Below are positions 23,879 through 33,300 of a stretch of 64,000 bases of DNA, piece after piece; the stretch's first letter is position 1, and the number at the start of each line of letters is the position of its first letter. Origin of the DNA: Actinomyces massiliensis 4401292. Lineage in GTDB: Bacteria; Actinomycetota; Actinomycetes; Actinomycetales; Actinomycetaceae. The notes under the pieces are model-generated. The model was not told the origin of the DNA. It searched no databases and was given only the letters and a program-made list of their open reading frames with translations. The DNA lies in the NCBI RefSeq assembly GCF_000269805.1, contig NZ_JH711481.1, positions 845,785 through 909,784 on the forward strand, read 5' to 3'. A program made the translations under genes and the position numbers.

Positions 23879-26281
23879 TCAGGGGATGACGGTCAGGTCG
23901 CCGGCGCTGAGCTGCACCCCTTGGGGCAGCCGGGCGAAGGCGACGGCCTCGTAGCTCGTTCCCGAGCCGTCGGCGTCGAAGTAGAGGGTGTCCCCGTCCT
24001 GGATCACGCGGGTGGCGGATGTGGTCTGCCCGGCCTGGGCGAACCACTGGCCCTCCAGCTTGCCGAAGACCGTGCTGCTCAGGGCGATCTTGTCCTGGCC
24101 CGGCGTGAAGTCGGTGATCGTGTCGGTGCCGTGGTCCACGATCGTATCGAAGGTGAAGGTGTCGGCCCCCTCGCCGCCGGTCAAGGTGTCCGAGCCCTCA
24201 CCGCCGCGCAGTACGTCGTCGCCGCCCTCGCCCGCGAGCCGATTGTCGGCCGGGTTGCCCGTCAGGGTGTTGCCCGCCGCGTTGCCGGTCGCCTCCTGGG
24301 CGTCGCCGCCCAGCAGGGTCAGGGCCTCCACGCCCTCGGGGGCGGTGGTGGTGACGGTGGCGTAGGCGGCGTCCGTGCCCGCCTCATCGGTGACCGTGTC
24401 CTGGGGCGAATCCAGGATGAAAACGTCATCGCCCTTCCCGCCGGACTGCGCGTTCGCCCCCTTGTGAGTGGTGCCCAGGCTCGTGTCGCCACTGACGCGC
24501 GCCGGCCCGATGCCCTTCGTGCTCCCCTCATGGGTGACCACCTGCCGCTCGCTGTTGCCGATGACGTCGTTGCCGCTCACCTTCAGACCGGTGATGTTCC
24601 CGACCAGGGTTTTGTTGTGGTCGCGGCCGTCGGAGGACTCGGCCCCGGCGTAGACCAGGGCCGGCGAGTGCCAGGAGTCCATCAGGATGTTGCCCTGGAC
24701 CGTGATGCCGTCCAGGTCCCCGCGCCCGCCGTAGAACGGGGCGGGTGTCCCATCCTTGGGGCTCGTCACCTTGCCTTTCTGCATGAAAGTCCATGGGTTC
24801 ATACCGTCAGGCAGGTTGGAGGCCGCGGAGTCCTCATCCCAGATGGACTCTACGGCGACGAAGGCATGATTGGCCGAGCCCGACACGATGTTCCCGGTGA
24901 AGGTGGTGGATGTGGAGTCGGTGCCCGCGTACAGCACCCAGGAGGGCCTGGTGGCGCCCACGACGCTCACGCGGTTGTCGGAGAAGATGTTGGACTTGCT
25001 GCCCTGGTAGGCCTGCAGGAGGCCCTGGGCGGTGGCGCGGTGGGTGACCACCGTGTTGCCGCGCACCGTGTTGTCGTTGCTCTCATAGGCCACGTGCACC
25101 GCGGACGACCTGGAGTCGCTGAGGTAGTTGCCCTCCACGGTGTTGCCGTTGGAGCGGCTCTGCATCGAGATGTTGCGCATGTTGTTGCCGAGCGTGTTCC
25201 GGCTGATCGTGCTGCTGCTGACCCCGGACAGGCCGATTCCGTAGTATCCGCCGTCGATGACGTTGCCGGTGATGGTGTGCCCGCTGTTCTCATGAAGGTT
25301 GGCGGCGGTGGTTCCGTCAGTGGTGTATTGGTCCCATACGGGTTCATTGCTCTTCTTGAAAGCGGCATCGGTCTGGCGCGCCGAGTTGAGCTGGATGGAG
25401 GGCTTGCCCTCGGTGTTCTTGTCGCCCAGGACGTTCTTGATCCGGTTGTCCCGGATGGTCAGTCCCCGCAGCGGGCCGGAGTCCGCCACCATGTTGATGC
25501 CGACGAAGGCCACGTTCAGCATCTGGACGTCCGAGATGGTGGTGTTGCTGATGGCGTTGCCCTGGATGCCCCGAGTCCATTCCTGGTTCTTCAGGTCCAG
25601 GGTCAGGTCGGTCACGGTGGTGCCGGAGGAGCTGGTGGCCAGGACCAGGACGTTGGCCGGGGCATCCTCGGTGCCCCCGGGGATCGAGGCGTTCAGGACT
25701 GCACCCGCCCCGTCCAGGAAGGGCACGGCGTCGGGGATGGTGAGGGAGCCGGTGGTGGCGTAGTGCTGCCCAGCGCCCAGGCGCACCCCCTTGCCCAGGG
25801 CCGCGGCCTGATCTATCGCGCTGGTCAGGGCCCGGGTGGCGTCGTCGCCGACGTCGTAGGCGATGAGCGGCACCGCGTCGGTGGAGTCGGTGAAGGCGAC
25901 CCCGTACGTGGTGCCGTCCACTTCGACGGTGGCGTGGGCGCCGTCCTGAGCCGTGGAGCCGCGGGTGAAGGCCACGTGGGAGACGCCGTCGGAGACGACG
26001 ATGTAGGTGGTGCTCGCCTTGGAGGAGCGGGCCTCGCTCAGGGATCCGACGACGGTGACCTGGCCGTCCCGATAGGCCTGGCCCAGGCCCTGGGCCTCCA
26101 GGGAGGCCTCCAGCCCCTGGTGCTCCGGGACCGGTGAGGCGGCATCCTGGGCGGCTGCGGCGATGGCTGTCGCTGCGCCACGGGGCTCGACGCCATGGGC
26201 CATTTCGGGGCCGGTGGTCCCGGCCAGGGCCAGTGATAGGGGAAGGAGTACGGAGGCGGTTCGCCGGAGATGAGGTCTCAT
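23879..26281 (-). CDS. Secreted parallel beta-helix protein with C-terminal RTX calcium-binding repeats
   Basis: 800 residues from ATG 26281. A Sec signal peptide (about 1-30) is followed by a 100-residue N-terminal part, then a right-handed parallel beta-helix (about 150-600) with coil repeats such as NTTISDVQMLNVAFVGINMV, HTITGNVIDGGYYGIGLSG, STISRNTLGNNMRNISM and NTVEGNYLSDSRSSAVHV. The last 150 residues hold RTX nonapeptides (NRLAGEGGDDVLRGGEGSDTLTGGEGADTF), which bind calcium. This order, pectate-lyase-like helix plus RTX module, is that of mannuronan C5-epimerases and some polysaccharide lyases. The substrate is unknown. It lies upstream of a glycosidase and a glycosyltransferase gene, so a role in modifying an exported glycan is likely. 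Confidence 0.85.
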   Translation of the reverse strand: MRPHLRRTASVLLPLSLALAGTTGPEMAHGVEPRGAATAIAAAAQDAASPVPEHQGLEASLEAQGLGQAYRDGQVTVVGSLSEARSSKASTTYIVVSDGVSHVAFTRGSTAQDGAHATVEVDGTTYGVAFTDSTDAVPLIAYDVGDDATRALTSAIDQAAALGKGVRLGAGQHYATTGSLTIPDAVPFLDGAGAVLNASIPGGTEDAPANVLVLATSSSGTTVTDLTLDLKNQEWTRGIQGNAISNTTISDVQMLNVAFVGINMVADSGPLRGLTIRDNRIKNVLGDKNTEGKPSIQLNSARQTDAAFKKSNEPVWDQYTTDGTTAANLHENSGHTITGNVIDGGYYGIGLSGVSSSTISRNTLGNNMRNISMQSRSNGNTVEGNYLSDSRSSAVHVAYESNDNTVRGNTVVTHRATAQGLLQAYQGSKSNIFSDNRVSVVGATRPSWVLYAGTDSTSTTFTGNIVSGSANHAFVAVESIWDEDSAASNLPDGMNPWTFMQKGKVTSPKDGTPAPFYGGRGDLDGITVQGNILMDSWHSPALVYAGAESSDGRDHNKTLVGNITGLKVSGNDVIGNSERQVVTHEGSTKGIGPARVSGDTSLGTTHKGANAQSGGKGDDVFILDSPQDTVTDEAGTDAAYATVTTTAPEGVEALTLLGGDAQEATGNAAGNTLTGNPADNRLAGEGGDDVLRGGEGSDTLTGGEGADTFTFDTIVDHGTDTITDFTPGQDKIALSSTVFGKLEGQWFAQAGQTTSATRVIQDGDTLYFDADGSGTSYEAVAFARLPQGVQLSAGDLTVIP

Positions 26282-26405
26282 ATGTGGCTCCCACAGGCTC
26301 GTCAGCACGTTTGCCTGCGTAGTCGGTATCGGCCTGATATGGGCTGCGCCGCTGCCCCGATGCGGAGGCTGCCTCAATGCGGAGCGGGCAGCTCTAATTG
26401 TCCGG

Positions 26406-26531
26406 ATGAGCGACACTACCAGAATGGTGCTCTGTCTGGTGAGGGTCTGGCTGCCGCTGCCCCGACCTCACATGTGCGCGGCCCTGCTGAGCGTGCTCGT
26501 GGTCCACGCGCTCGTGACTGTGGTGGGCTAG
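26406..26531 (+). CDS. Possible 41-residue hydrophobic leader or small membrane protein
   Basis: An ATG at 26406 opens a frame of 41 residues ending 4 bp before the MFS exporter start. The sequence is mostly hydrophobic (MVLCLVRVWLPLP, then ALLSVLVVHALVTVV). No clear ribosome site precedes it. It could be a leader peptide controlling the exporter gene, a small membrane protein, or chance. Confidence 0.25.
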   Translation: MSDTTRMVLCLVRVWLPLPRPHMCAALLSVLVVHALVTVVG

Positions 26532-26535
26532 GCGC

Positions 26536-27900
26536 ATGAACAACCCTGATCCGGCCGCGCCGTCCGACGGCGGGCTGAGAACCGCTTTCCCGGCGACGAT
26601 CCTCCTGGCCCTCGCCGCGCTCGCCGCTGTCGCGCCTCTGGCCACCGATGCCTACCTGCCGGCCTTCGGCCAGATGGCCGACGACCTGGGCGTCTCCGCC
26701 TCCAGCGTCCAGCTGACGATGACGACCTTCCTGGTGGGCATTGCGCTCGGGCAGCTCGGCATCGGCGTCCTGTCCGACCGGTTCGGCCGCAGGCCCCTCC
26801 TCCTGTGGGGCAGTGTGCTCGCCCTGGCCGCCAGCATCTGCTCGGCCCTGGCGCCCAGCCTCCCCTTCCTGCTCGTGGCCCGCTTCTTCCAGGGGCTCGG
26901 CGGTGCCGCCGGCATGGTCCTGGGGCGCGCCGTCATCTCCGACCGCTCCCGCGGTATCACCGCGGCCCGGGCGCTCAGCGTCGTCATGGCGATCCAAGGC
27001 ATCGCCCCCGTGGTGGCCCCGATCCTCGGCGGCGTTCTCGTGGAGCTGATCGGGTGGCGCGGGATCCTCGGCGTCGTCGCCGCTTTCACGGGCCTGCTCG
27101 TCCTCATGGTCATCTTCTGGGTTCCCGAGTCCCTGCCGTCCGAGCGGCGGCACGACGGCGGCCTGAGAATCCTCCTCGACGGCACGCGCGAGCTGGCGCG
27201 AGACCACGTGCTCATGCGGCTCCTGGTCATCAACGCCCTCACCTTCGGCCTGCTCATGGCCTACCTGTCCGCCGCTCCCTTCATCCTGCGCAACGTCCTG
27301 GGCATGGGGACGGTGACCTACACCGCCGTCTTCGGCCTGTGCGGTGCCACCGTCACGGCGACGATGGCGGCAGCGGCCTCCATGGTGCGCCGCTTCCCGC
27401 AGGTCCGGCAGGTGCGCGTCGGGCTGGCCGCAGTCCTCGCCGTCGACGTCGTCTTCGCCGCGGTCTGCCTGACGCGGTTGCGCGCGCCCGTCGAAGGCGG
27501 GGAGCGGACGGTGCTGCTCGTCGTGGTCACTGCACTCTTCCTCGCGCATGTGGCCTGCCTCGGTCTGTCGCTGGGCAACGTGCCGGCGCTCGCCCTGGAC
27601 CGCACCGGCCGTTGGGCCGGGACGGGCAGTGCGCTGCTCGGATTCCTCCAGTTCGTCGTGGGTGGCCTGGTCAGCCCCCTGGTGGGCTTGAGCGGGGAGG
27701 CCAGTGGTGCGGCCTTCGGCGTCGTCATCGTGGTGATCGGCGTGATCGCCAATGCGCTGGCCGCCCTCGGCCTGCACGGGCGGTCTCCTGAGGCGCCCAT
27801 GGGCGCGAGCGCATGGATTCATATGAGGTGCGAGATGACGGCCGCCAACCGCCGGCGGCTGTGGCCGCGGCTCAAAGGGATGAATCCGTGGTGCTGGTAG
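26536..27900 (+). CDS. Bcr/CflA-family MFS drug efflux transporter
   Basis: 454 residues with twelve predicted membrane helices. Typical features: LATDAYLPAFGQMADDL after helix 1, the motif-A loop GVLSDRFGRRPLLLWG, RFFQGLGGAAGMVLGRAVISD in helix 4-5, and QGIAPVVAPILGGVLVELIGWRG. Members export drugs or small metabolites with proton antiport. The last 27 residues (after SPEAPMGAS) are unlike the family and are encoded over the 3' end of the convergent GNAT gene, an overlap of 82 bp, which suggests the original stop was lost when the toxin-antitoxin pair arrived. Confidence 0.88.
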   Translation: MNNPDPAAPSDGGLRTAFPATILLALAALAAVAPLATDAYLPAFGQMADDLGVSASSVQLTMTTFLVGIALGQLGIGVLSDRFGRRPLLLWGSVLALAASICSALAPSLPFLLVARFFQGLGGAAGMVLGRAVISDRSRGITAARALSVVMAIQGIAPVVAPILGGVLVELIGWRGILGVVAAFTGLLVLMVIFWVPESLPSERRHDGGLRILLDGTRELARDHVLMRLLVINALTFGLLMAYLSAAPFILRNVLGMGTVTYTAVFGLCGATVTATMAAAASMVRRFPQVRQVRVGLAAVLAVDVVFAAVCLTRLRAPVEGGERTVLLVVVTALFLAHVACLGLSLGNVPALALDRTGRWAGTGSALLGFLQFVVGGLVSPLVGLSGEASGAAFGVVIVVIGVIANALAALGLHGRSPEAPMGASAWIHMRCEMTAANRRRLWPRLKGMNPWCW

Positions 27901-28355
27901 AAGGAGGCCGCCTGATCGTCGATGGCGTCCACGACCAGGAGTCTGGCGGCGACGACGCGCCCCGCATGATCCGCGGTGCGGACCGCATGCGAGAGCAGAG
28001 CTCCGCCGACTCCTCGCCCGTGCAATCGCTGATCCACTGCCAATCGCGCCAGAAGGATGGCGGGCAGGACGGCGATCTGGCCGCGGCTCAGACGGCGGGG
28101 CAGCTCATCGGTGGTGATGGAGGTCGAGGCCAGTGAGTAGTAACCCAGGATCGGGGAGTGGCCGGCTGGTTCGGCAGTATCGGCGAGCAGCACTTGCGTG
28201 GCGGCTGTGCGCCGTCGCTGGGAGTTCCAGGCGTGCTTGTGCAGCCAGGTATCCAGCGTTGCGTAGCCGCAGGAGAAGGACGAGGCGTCGTCGTCCGCTC
28301 TCAATGGGCGGACCGACAACTGCTCGGGCGGCTCGCCAGAGGGAGGGGTCGTCAC
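27819..28355 (-). CDS. GNAT-family toxin (TacT-like) of a type II toxin-antitoxin pair
   Basis: 178 residues. It begins SVRPLRADDDASSFSCGYATLDTWLHKHAW, the characteristic N-terminus of TacT/AtaT-type acetyltransferase toxins, and has the acetyl-CoA loop LAVDQRLHGRGVGGALL and a C-terminal SFYQHHGFIPL. Such toxins acetylate the amino group on charged tRNAs and stop translation. The DUF1778-type antitoxin gene immediately upstream overlaps by 4 nt. The gene is convergent with, and overlaps, the MFS exporter gene. Confidence 0.88.
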   Translation of the reverse strand: MTTPPSGEPPEQLSVRPLRADDDASSFSCGYATLDTWLHKHAWNSQRRRTAATQVLLADTAEPAGHSPILGYYSLASTSITTDELPRRLSRGQIAVLPAILLARLAVDQRLHGRGVGGALLSHAVRTADHAGRVVAARLLVVDAIDDQAASFYQHHGFIPLSRGHSRRRLAAVISHLI

Positions 28356-28618
28356 AGTCCCAGCTCGGCTGCTCGCAGGTGTGCGCGATCCATCGCCGGA
28401 TTAGGGGCGGGAGGTGAGTCGAGGGCGGCCAGAAGGGCGTCGAAGGTCTCCGCGGAAACGATGACTGAGCGGGCCAGGTCGGTGAGGGCGGCATCTCGGG
28501 CGGCGGTGCGGACGTACTCGGTCACGGTGCGCCCCGAGAGGCGCGCGGCCTCCTCGATGTCCGCTTTCTCCTGGGCGGGCAATCGGAGCTCCAGCCGCGT
28601 CGTAGTCGTTGCAGTCAT
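28352..28618 (-). CDS. DUF1778-family antitoxin (ribbon-helix-helix)
   Basis: 88 residues from ATG 28618. The ribbon-helix-helix N-terminus reads [40 protein letters not shown], a standard DUF1778 pattern. The C-terminal half ([28 protein letters not shown]) would cover the GNAT toxin. It overlaps the toxin start by 4 nt. As an RHH protein it should repress its own promoter, which lies in 28619-28700 back-to-back with the dnaK regulatory region. Confidence 0.88.
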   Translation of the reverse strand: MTATTTTRLELRLPAQEKADIEEAARLSGRTVTEYVRTAARDAALTDLARSVIVSAETFDALLAALDSPPAPNPAMDRAHLRAAELGL

Positions 28619-28718
28619 GGGATAAGGGTAGAGTGTACGGCATTTTGCCGGAAGCGAGCGCGAAGGTGCGTGCTGCACGTCACCCGTGCGTCTTCGGAAT
28701 AGATGAGAACCCTCCGAG

Positions 28719-28739
28719 GTTGAGCTCACCAGACTCAAG
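28719..28739 (+). promoter_or_regulatory. HAIR site 1 (HspR-binding inverted repeat) upstream of dnaK
   Basis: GTTGAGC-N7-ACTCAAG, matching the consensus CTTGAGT-N7-ACTCAAG with two changes in the left arm and the exact 7-7-7 layout. It lies 104 bp upstream of the dnaK ATG. Confidence 0.8.
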
Positions 28740-28755
28740 ATTGCGGCTCGCGAAG

Positions 28756-28784
28756 TTGACAAGGTTCAGCTCAACCACAATCCT
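28756..28784 (+). promoter_or_regulatory. dnaK promoter
   Basis: TTGACA (28756-28761) and AATCCT (28779-28784) are 17 bp apart. The second HAIR site overlaps the -10 box and start point, as expected for HspR repression. Confidence 0.65.
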
Positions 28785-28802
28785 GAGTGCATACCACTCA
28801 AC
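28782..28802 (+). promoter_or_regulatory. HAIR site 2 upstream of dnaK
   Basis: CCTGAGT-N7-ACTCAAC, again 7-7-7, overlapping the promoter -10 region. Confidence 0.75.
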
Positions 28803-28842
28803 CTCGACCATCGCTCCGCTAGGAGCAGTTAAGGAGCTCTAC

Positions 28843-30708
28843 ATGGCACGCGCCGTCGGTATCGACCTCGGTACCACCAACTCCGCCATCGCCGTCCTCG
28901 AGGGCGGCGAGCCCACCATCATCCCCAACGCCGAGGGCGGTCGCACCACCCCCTCCGTCGTCGCCTTCTCCAAGTCCGGCGAGGTCCTCGTCGGCGAGGT
29001 GGCCAAGCGCCAGGCCGTCACCAACGTCGACCGCACCATCTCCTCGGTCAAGCGCCACATGGGCACCGACTGGTCCGTCGAGATCGACGGTAAGAAGTAC
29101 ACCGCCCAGGAGATCAGCGCCCGCATCCTGGCCAAGCTCAAAACCGACGCCGAGTCCTACCTCGGCGAGTCCGTCACCAATGCGGTCATCACCGTCCCCG
29201 CCTACTTCAATGACGCCGAGCGCCAGGCCACCAAGGAGGCCGGCACCATCGCGGGCCTGACCGTGGACCGCATCGTCAACGAGCCCACCGCCGCGGCCCT
29301 CGCCTACGGCCTGGACAAGGGCAAGGAGGACGAGCTCATCCTCGTCTTCGACCTGGGCGGCGGCACCTTCGACGTCTCCCTCCTGGAGGTCGGCAAGGAC
29401 GACGACGGCTTCTCCACCATCCAGGTGCGCGCCACCAACGGCGACAACCGCCTGGGCGGCGACGACTGGGACGCCCGCATCGTCGACTGGCTCGTCAAGC
29501 AGGTCAAGGACAAGAACGGCGTCGACCTGTCCAAGGACAAGATCGCCATGCAGCGCCTCAAGGACGCCGCCGAGCAGGCCAAGAAGGAGCTCTCCTCCGC
29601 GACGAGCACCAACATCAACCTGCAGTACCTGTCCATGAGCGAGGCCGGCCCGATCCACCTCGACGAGAAGCTCACCCGCTCCCACTTCGAGGAGATGACC
29701 GCCGACCTCCTGGAGCGCACCAAGGTCCCCTTCCACAACGTCATCAAGGACGCCGGGGTCAAGGTCTCCGACATCGACCACGTCATCTTGGTGGGCGGCT
29801 CCACCCGCATGCCCGCCGTCTCCGAGGTCGTGCGCGAGCTGACCGGCAAGGAGCCCAACAAGGGCGTCAACCCCGACGAGGTCGTCGCCATCGGCGCCGC
29901 CCTCCAGGCCGGCGTCATCCAGGGCGACCGCAAGGATGTCCTGCTCATCGACGTCACCCCCCTGTCCCTCGGCATCGAGACCAAGGGCGGCGTCATGACC
30001 AAGCTCATCGAGCGCAACACGGCCATCCCGACCAAGCGGAGCGAGGTCTTCTCCACCGCCGAGGACAACCAGTCCTCCGTGCTCATCCAGGTCTACCAGG
30101 GCGAGCGCGAGTTCGCCCGCGACAACAAGCCGCTGGGCACCTTCGAGCTGACTGGCATCGCCCCGGCCCCGCGCGGAATTCCGCAGATCGAGGTCTCCTT
30201 CGACATCGACGCCAACGGCATCGTCCACGTCTCCGCCAAGGACCGCGGTACCGGCAAGGAGCAGTCCATGACCATCTCCGGCGGCTCGGCCCTCCCCAAG
30301 GAGGACATCGACCGCATGGTCAAGGAGGCCGAGGCCCACGCCGAGGAGGACAAGAAGCGCCGCGAGGACGCCGAGACCCGCAACTCCGCCGAGCAGCAGG
30401 CCTACTCCGTCGAGAAGCTCCTGAAGGACAACAAGGACAAGCTGCCCGAGTCCGTCCACTCGGAGGTCTCCGGCGCCGTTGACGGGCTCAAGAAGGCGCT
30501 CGAGGGCGAGGACATCGAGCCGGTCAAGACCGCTCAGGAGAAGCTGAACGAGGTCGCCCAGAAGATCGGCGAGGCCCTCTACCAGCACGAGCAGGCCGAG
30601 CAGCAGACTCAGCAGGCTCAGTCCTCCGCGGGCGCCTCCTCCGAGGCCCCGGCCGAGGACGATGACATCGTCGATGCCGAGATCATCGACGACGAGGACT
30701 CCAAGTGA
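28843..30708 (+). CDS. dnaK: Molecular chaperone DnaK (Hsp70)
   Basis: 621 residues from ATG 28843, with AAGGAG 7 nt upstream. ATPase domain signatures: [19 protein letters not shown] (phosphate 1), [31 protein letters not shown] (phosphate 2) and [14 protein letters not shown]. The substrate-binding domain starts near residue 385 ([14 protein letters not shown]), and the C-terminal lid ends in an acidic [16 protein letters not shown] tail typical of DnaK. It folds and protects proteins using ATP, with GrpE as exchange factor and DnaJ as co-chaperone, both encoded next. Expression should be repressed by HspR, encoded last in the operon, through the two HAIR sites. Confidence 0.99.
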   Translation: MARAVGIDLGTTNSAIAVLEGGEPTIIPNAEGGRTTPSVVAFSKSGEVLVGEVAKRQAVTNVDRTISSVKRHMGTDWSVEIDGKKYTAQEISARILAKLKTDAESYLGESVTNAVITVPAYFNDAERQATKEAGTIAGLTVDRIVNEPTAAALAYGLDKGKEDELILVFDLGGGTFDVSLLEVGKDDDGFSTIQVRATNGDNRLGGDDWDARIVDWLVKQVKDKNGVDLSKDKIAMQRLKDAAEQAKKELSSATSTNINLQYLSMSEAGPIHLDEKLTRSHFEEMTADLLERTKVPFHNVIKDAGVKVSDIDHVILVGGSTRMPAVSEVVRELTGKEPNKGVNPDEVVAIGAALQAGVIQGDRKDVLLIDVTPLSLGIETKGGVMTKLIERNTAIPTKRSEVFSTAEDNQSSVLIQVYQGEREFARDNKPLGTFELTGIAPAPRGIPQIEVSFDIDANGIVHVSAKDRGTGKEQSMTISGGSALPKEDIDRMVKEAEAHAEEDKKRREDAETRNSAEQQAYSVEKLLKDNKDKLPESVHSEVSGAVDGLKKALEGEDIEPVKTAQEKLNEVAQKIGEALYQHEQAEQQTQQAQSSAGASSEAPAEDDDIVDAEIIDDEDSK

Positions 30709-31385
30709 GCCCCGAGGGCACCGGCCGCGAGGACGGCGGGGACGACGAGCGAGTCGACCCCGCCCTGGCGGATGCCGTCGAGTCCGCCTTCGACGGCGTC
30801 GTGCTGGACGAGTCTGGCAACCCGGTCGCTCCTGCGGGGGCGGCCGGGGAGGCCGGCGGCTCTGAGAAGGCTGAGAAGGCCGGGGAGGCTGAGGCTGCCG
30901 GGTCCCCCGAGTCGGAATCTTCTGAGCCGTCAGAGCTCGAGCGGGCTCGCGCCGAGGCGGCGCAGGCGGCCGACGACCTGGCTCGTGCCCGCGCGGACCT
31001 CTACAACCTCCAGCAGGAGTACCAGGGGTTCGTGCGCCGCTCCCGCGAGAGTGCCGCCGGGCACCGCGAGACCGGGCAGGCGGCTGTTGTCGAGGCCCTC
31101 ATTCCGGTCCTCGACGAGATCGAGCTGGCCCGCCAGCACGGGGACCTCACCGGCACCTTCGAGACCACCGCGGGCAAGCTCGAGACGGTTCTGGCCGACA
31201 AGTTCGGTCTGGTGCGCTTCGGCGAGGCGGGTGAGACCTTCGACCCGACGATTCATGAGGCCCTCATGGCCACCGAGTCGGACGAGGTCGACGAGCCGTC
31301 CATCGCGATGGTTCTCCAGCCCGGCTACCGGCTCGGCGAGCGGATCGTTCGCGCCGCCCGCGTCCAGGTCGCCAACCCCGCCTGA
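30705..31385 (+). CDS. grpE: Nucleotide exchange factor GrpE
   Basis: 226 residues from GTG 30705, overlapping the dnaK stop as GTGA. The N-terminal 75 residues are acidic and disordered. A long helix follows ([35 protein letters not shown], about 80-115), then the conserved beta-domain [45 protein letters not shown]. It speeds ADP release from DnaK. A four-unit 22-bp repeat array follows, before dnaJ. Confidence 0.97.
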   Translation: MSPEGTGREDGGDDERVDPALADAVESAFDGVVLDESGNPVAPAGAAGEAGGSEKAEKAGEAEAAGSPESESSEPSELERARAEAAQAADDLARARADLYNLQQEYQGFVRRSRESAAGHRETGQAAVVEALIPVLDEIELARQHGDLTGTFETTAGKLETVLADKFGLVRFGEAGETFDPTIHEALMATESDEVDEPSIAMVLQPGYRLGERIVRAARVQVANPA

Positions 31386-31475
31386 TCCGGCGGCCCCGGC
31401 TGATCCGGCGGCCCCGGCCGATTCAGCGGCCTCGGGCTCCCGGACGCCAGGGCTCCCGGGGCGGGCCTCAACGCC

Positions 31476-31551
31476 GAGATCGGTCGAGTTCCGCACCGAG
31501 ATCGGTCGCAACCCGCGCCGAGATCGGTCCACTTCCGCGCCGAGATCGGTC
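31476..31551 (+). repeat. 22-bp repeat array D (4 units), inside the dnaK operon
   Basis: GAGATCGGTC cores at 31476, 31498, 31520 and 31542, exactly 22 bp apart, in the 262-bp gap between grpE and dnaJ. The gap is unusually long for this operon. Confidence 0.92.
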
Positions 31552-31647
31552 CGACGCCGGAGGCATCGGGGATCGCCCCGTCCAGCATCCGCATTCGCAC
31601 GAAAGACAGATATCACGACCACCACCCAGACAAGGAGGAGGTGACCC

Positions 31648-32670
31648 ATGGCCAGCCAGGACTGGATGACCAAGGACTTCTACGCGGTCCTCGGCGTCGC
31701 CAAGGACGCCGACTCCGCAGCCATCAAGAAGGCATACAGAAACCTAGCCAAGAAGTACCACCCGGATCGCAACCCCGATGACGCCGCCGCGGCCGAGAAG
31801 TTCAAGGAGATCGGGGAGGCCTACGCGGTCCTGTCCGACTCCAAGGAGCGCGAGCAGTACGACGCCATCCGCTCAATGGCCGGCGGCGGGGCCCGTTTCA
31901 CCCCCGGCGCCGACGGCGGCGGCGCCGGCTTCGAGGACATCTTCTCCTCGATGTTCGGCGGCGGGGGCGGCAACGTCCGCTTCTCCACCTCGGGCGGCGC
32001 CGAGCCCGACATCGATGAGCTCCTGCGCCAGTTCGGTGCCGCCGGCGGCGGTGCCGGGGGGTACGGCGGGAGACGAGCCCGCAGCCCCTTCGGCTTCGGG
32101 GGCTTCGGCTCCCAGCCAGAGCCCATTAAGGGCCCCGATGTCGTCACCAGCGCGACCCTGTCGCTGCGCGACGCCGTGGCCGGCACCACCGTCGAGTTGG
32201 TCGCCGACGGGCGGACCATGACGGTGCGCATTCCCGCGGGCGTGCACAGCGGTCAGAAGATCCGCCTGCGTGGAAAGGGGCGCCCCGGTCGCAATGGCGG
32301 TGAGTCCGGCGACATGGTCGTCACCATCACCGTTGACAAGCACCCCGTCTACTCCATCGACGGCGCCAACCTGCGCATGGACCTGCCCGTCACTCTCAAG
32401 GAGGCGGCGCTGGGCGCGACCGTCGAGGTGCCGCTCCTGGACGGGACGACCACGCGCATCAAGATCAAGCCGTGCACCTCCTCGGGCACGGTGATGCGGG
32501 TGCGCGGCAAGGGGATCGCCACCTCCAAGAAGACCGGCGATCTACTCGTCACCGTGCAGGTGGCCGTGCCCCGAAAGCTCTCGCGCGCCGCCAAGGAGGC
32601 TCTCGAGGCCTTCGACAGCGCTATGGAGTCCGATCCTCGCGCCTCGCTGGCCCAAGAGGCGTCGGCGTGA
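31648..32670 (+). CDS. dnaJ: Co-chaperone DnaJ (type II, no zinc finger)
   Basis: 340 residues; AAGGAGGAGG lies upstream of ATG 31648. The J domain (about 10-75) contains the HPD motif in [12 protein letters not shown] Gly/Phe-rich region (about 80-155) follows, then the two beta-sandwich C-terminal domains ([54 protein letters not shown]). No CxxCxGxG repeats are present, so this is a CbpA-like DnaJ lacking the zinc finger. It stimulates DnaK ATP hydrolysis and brings substrates. It overlaps hspR by 4 nt. Confidence 0.95.
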   Translation: MASQDWMTKDFYAVLGVAKDADSAAIKKAYRNLAKKYHPDRNPDDAAAAEKFKEIGEAYAVLSDSKEREQYDAIRSMAGGGARFTPGADGGGAGFEDIFSSMFGGGGGNVRFSTSGGAEPDIDELLRQFGAAGGGAGGYGGRRARSPFGFGGFGSQPEPIKGPDVVTSATLSLRDAVAGTTVELVADGRTMTVRIPAGVHSGQKIRLRGKGRPGRNGGESGDMVVTITVDKHPVYSIDGANLRMDLPVTLKEAALGATVEVPLLDGTTTRIKIKPCTSSGTVMRVRGKGIATSKKTGDLLVTVQVAVPRKLSRAAKEALEAFDSAMESDPRASLAQEASA

Positions 32671-33203
32671 GCCCGAGGCACCGGGCTAGTCGGGCTGGTC
32701 GCGCTGGTCGTGCCGGTCAGGGCGTCGACTTCCTGGCCGACGACGCCGCCGAGCGCGCCGTCTACGTCATCTCGGTGGCCGCCGAGCTGGCCGGCATGCA
32801 TCCGCAGACGCTGCGCCAGTACGACCGCCTCGGGTTGGTCAGCCCCGCCCGCACCTCCGGGCAGGGCCGGCGCTACTCCCACCGCGACGTCGAGCAGCTG
32901 CGGCGCGTCCAGGCGCTGAGCCAGGACGGTGTCAACCTCGAGGGGATTCGGCGTATCCTCGAGCTCGAGCGTCGTCTGGAAGACCTTGAGCGCGAGAACC
33001 GCGCCCTGCGACTGCGTCAGGCTGCTGCCGAGCGCGTGTTCGCCGCTGCCGCCGACGGCGAGGTCCAGGTCGTGCCCGCCCGTAGCGGTCGGGTGGTCCA
33101 GGGCCGTGCAGCTCAGCGTGCGGAGGCGCCGACCGCCGGTGCGTTCGGCCAGGGACGGAAGGCGACTCCTCCGGGCAGCGCCATCGTCCTGCGCCGCATG
33201 TGA
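32667..33203 (+). CDS. hspR: HspR, MerR-family heat-shock repressor
   Basis: 178 residues from GTG 32667 (GTGA overlap with dnaJ). A 34-residue basic lead precedes the Mer[54 protein letters not shown], very close to known HspR. A coiled-coil stretch follows ([21 protein letters not shown]), then a Gly/Ala-rich tail. HspR binds HAIR sites with DnaK as co-repressor. Sites seen in this window lie upstream of dnaK (two) and clpB (one). Confidence 0.95.
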   Translation: MSPRHRASRAGRAGRAGQGVDFLADDAAERAVYVISVAAELAGMHPQTLRQYDRLGLVSPARTSGQGRRYSHRDVEQLRRVQALSQDGVNLEGIRRILELERRLEDLERENRALRLRQAAAERVFAAAADGEVQVVPARSGRVVQGRAAQRAEAPTAGAFGQGRKATPPGSAIVLRRM

Positions 33204-33300
33204 GCCGTACCCGGCCGAAACCAGAACGTGATCCGTTGCCCGGCGCCTGTCGGCCCGTGACTATAGTGGTCGAGTACTCCCAACACTAAGGAAGTTCGTC

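Noticed and set aside
23810-26137. 775-codon plus-strand frame opposite the RTX beta-helix gene
   Set aside because: Gly/Val-rich shadow without domain or ribosome site; the minus-strand frame has clear domains.
28819-30588. 589-codon open frame antisense to dnaK
   Set aside because: A shadow caused by strong codon bias; low-complexity Leu/Asp/Val protein with no domain.
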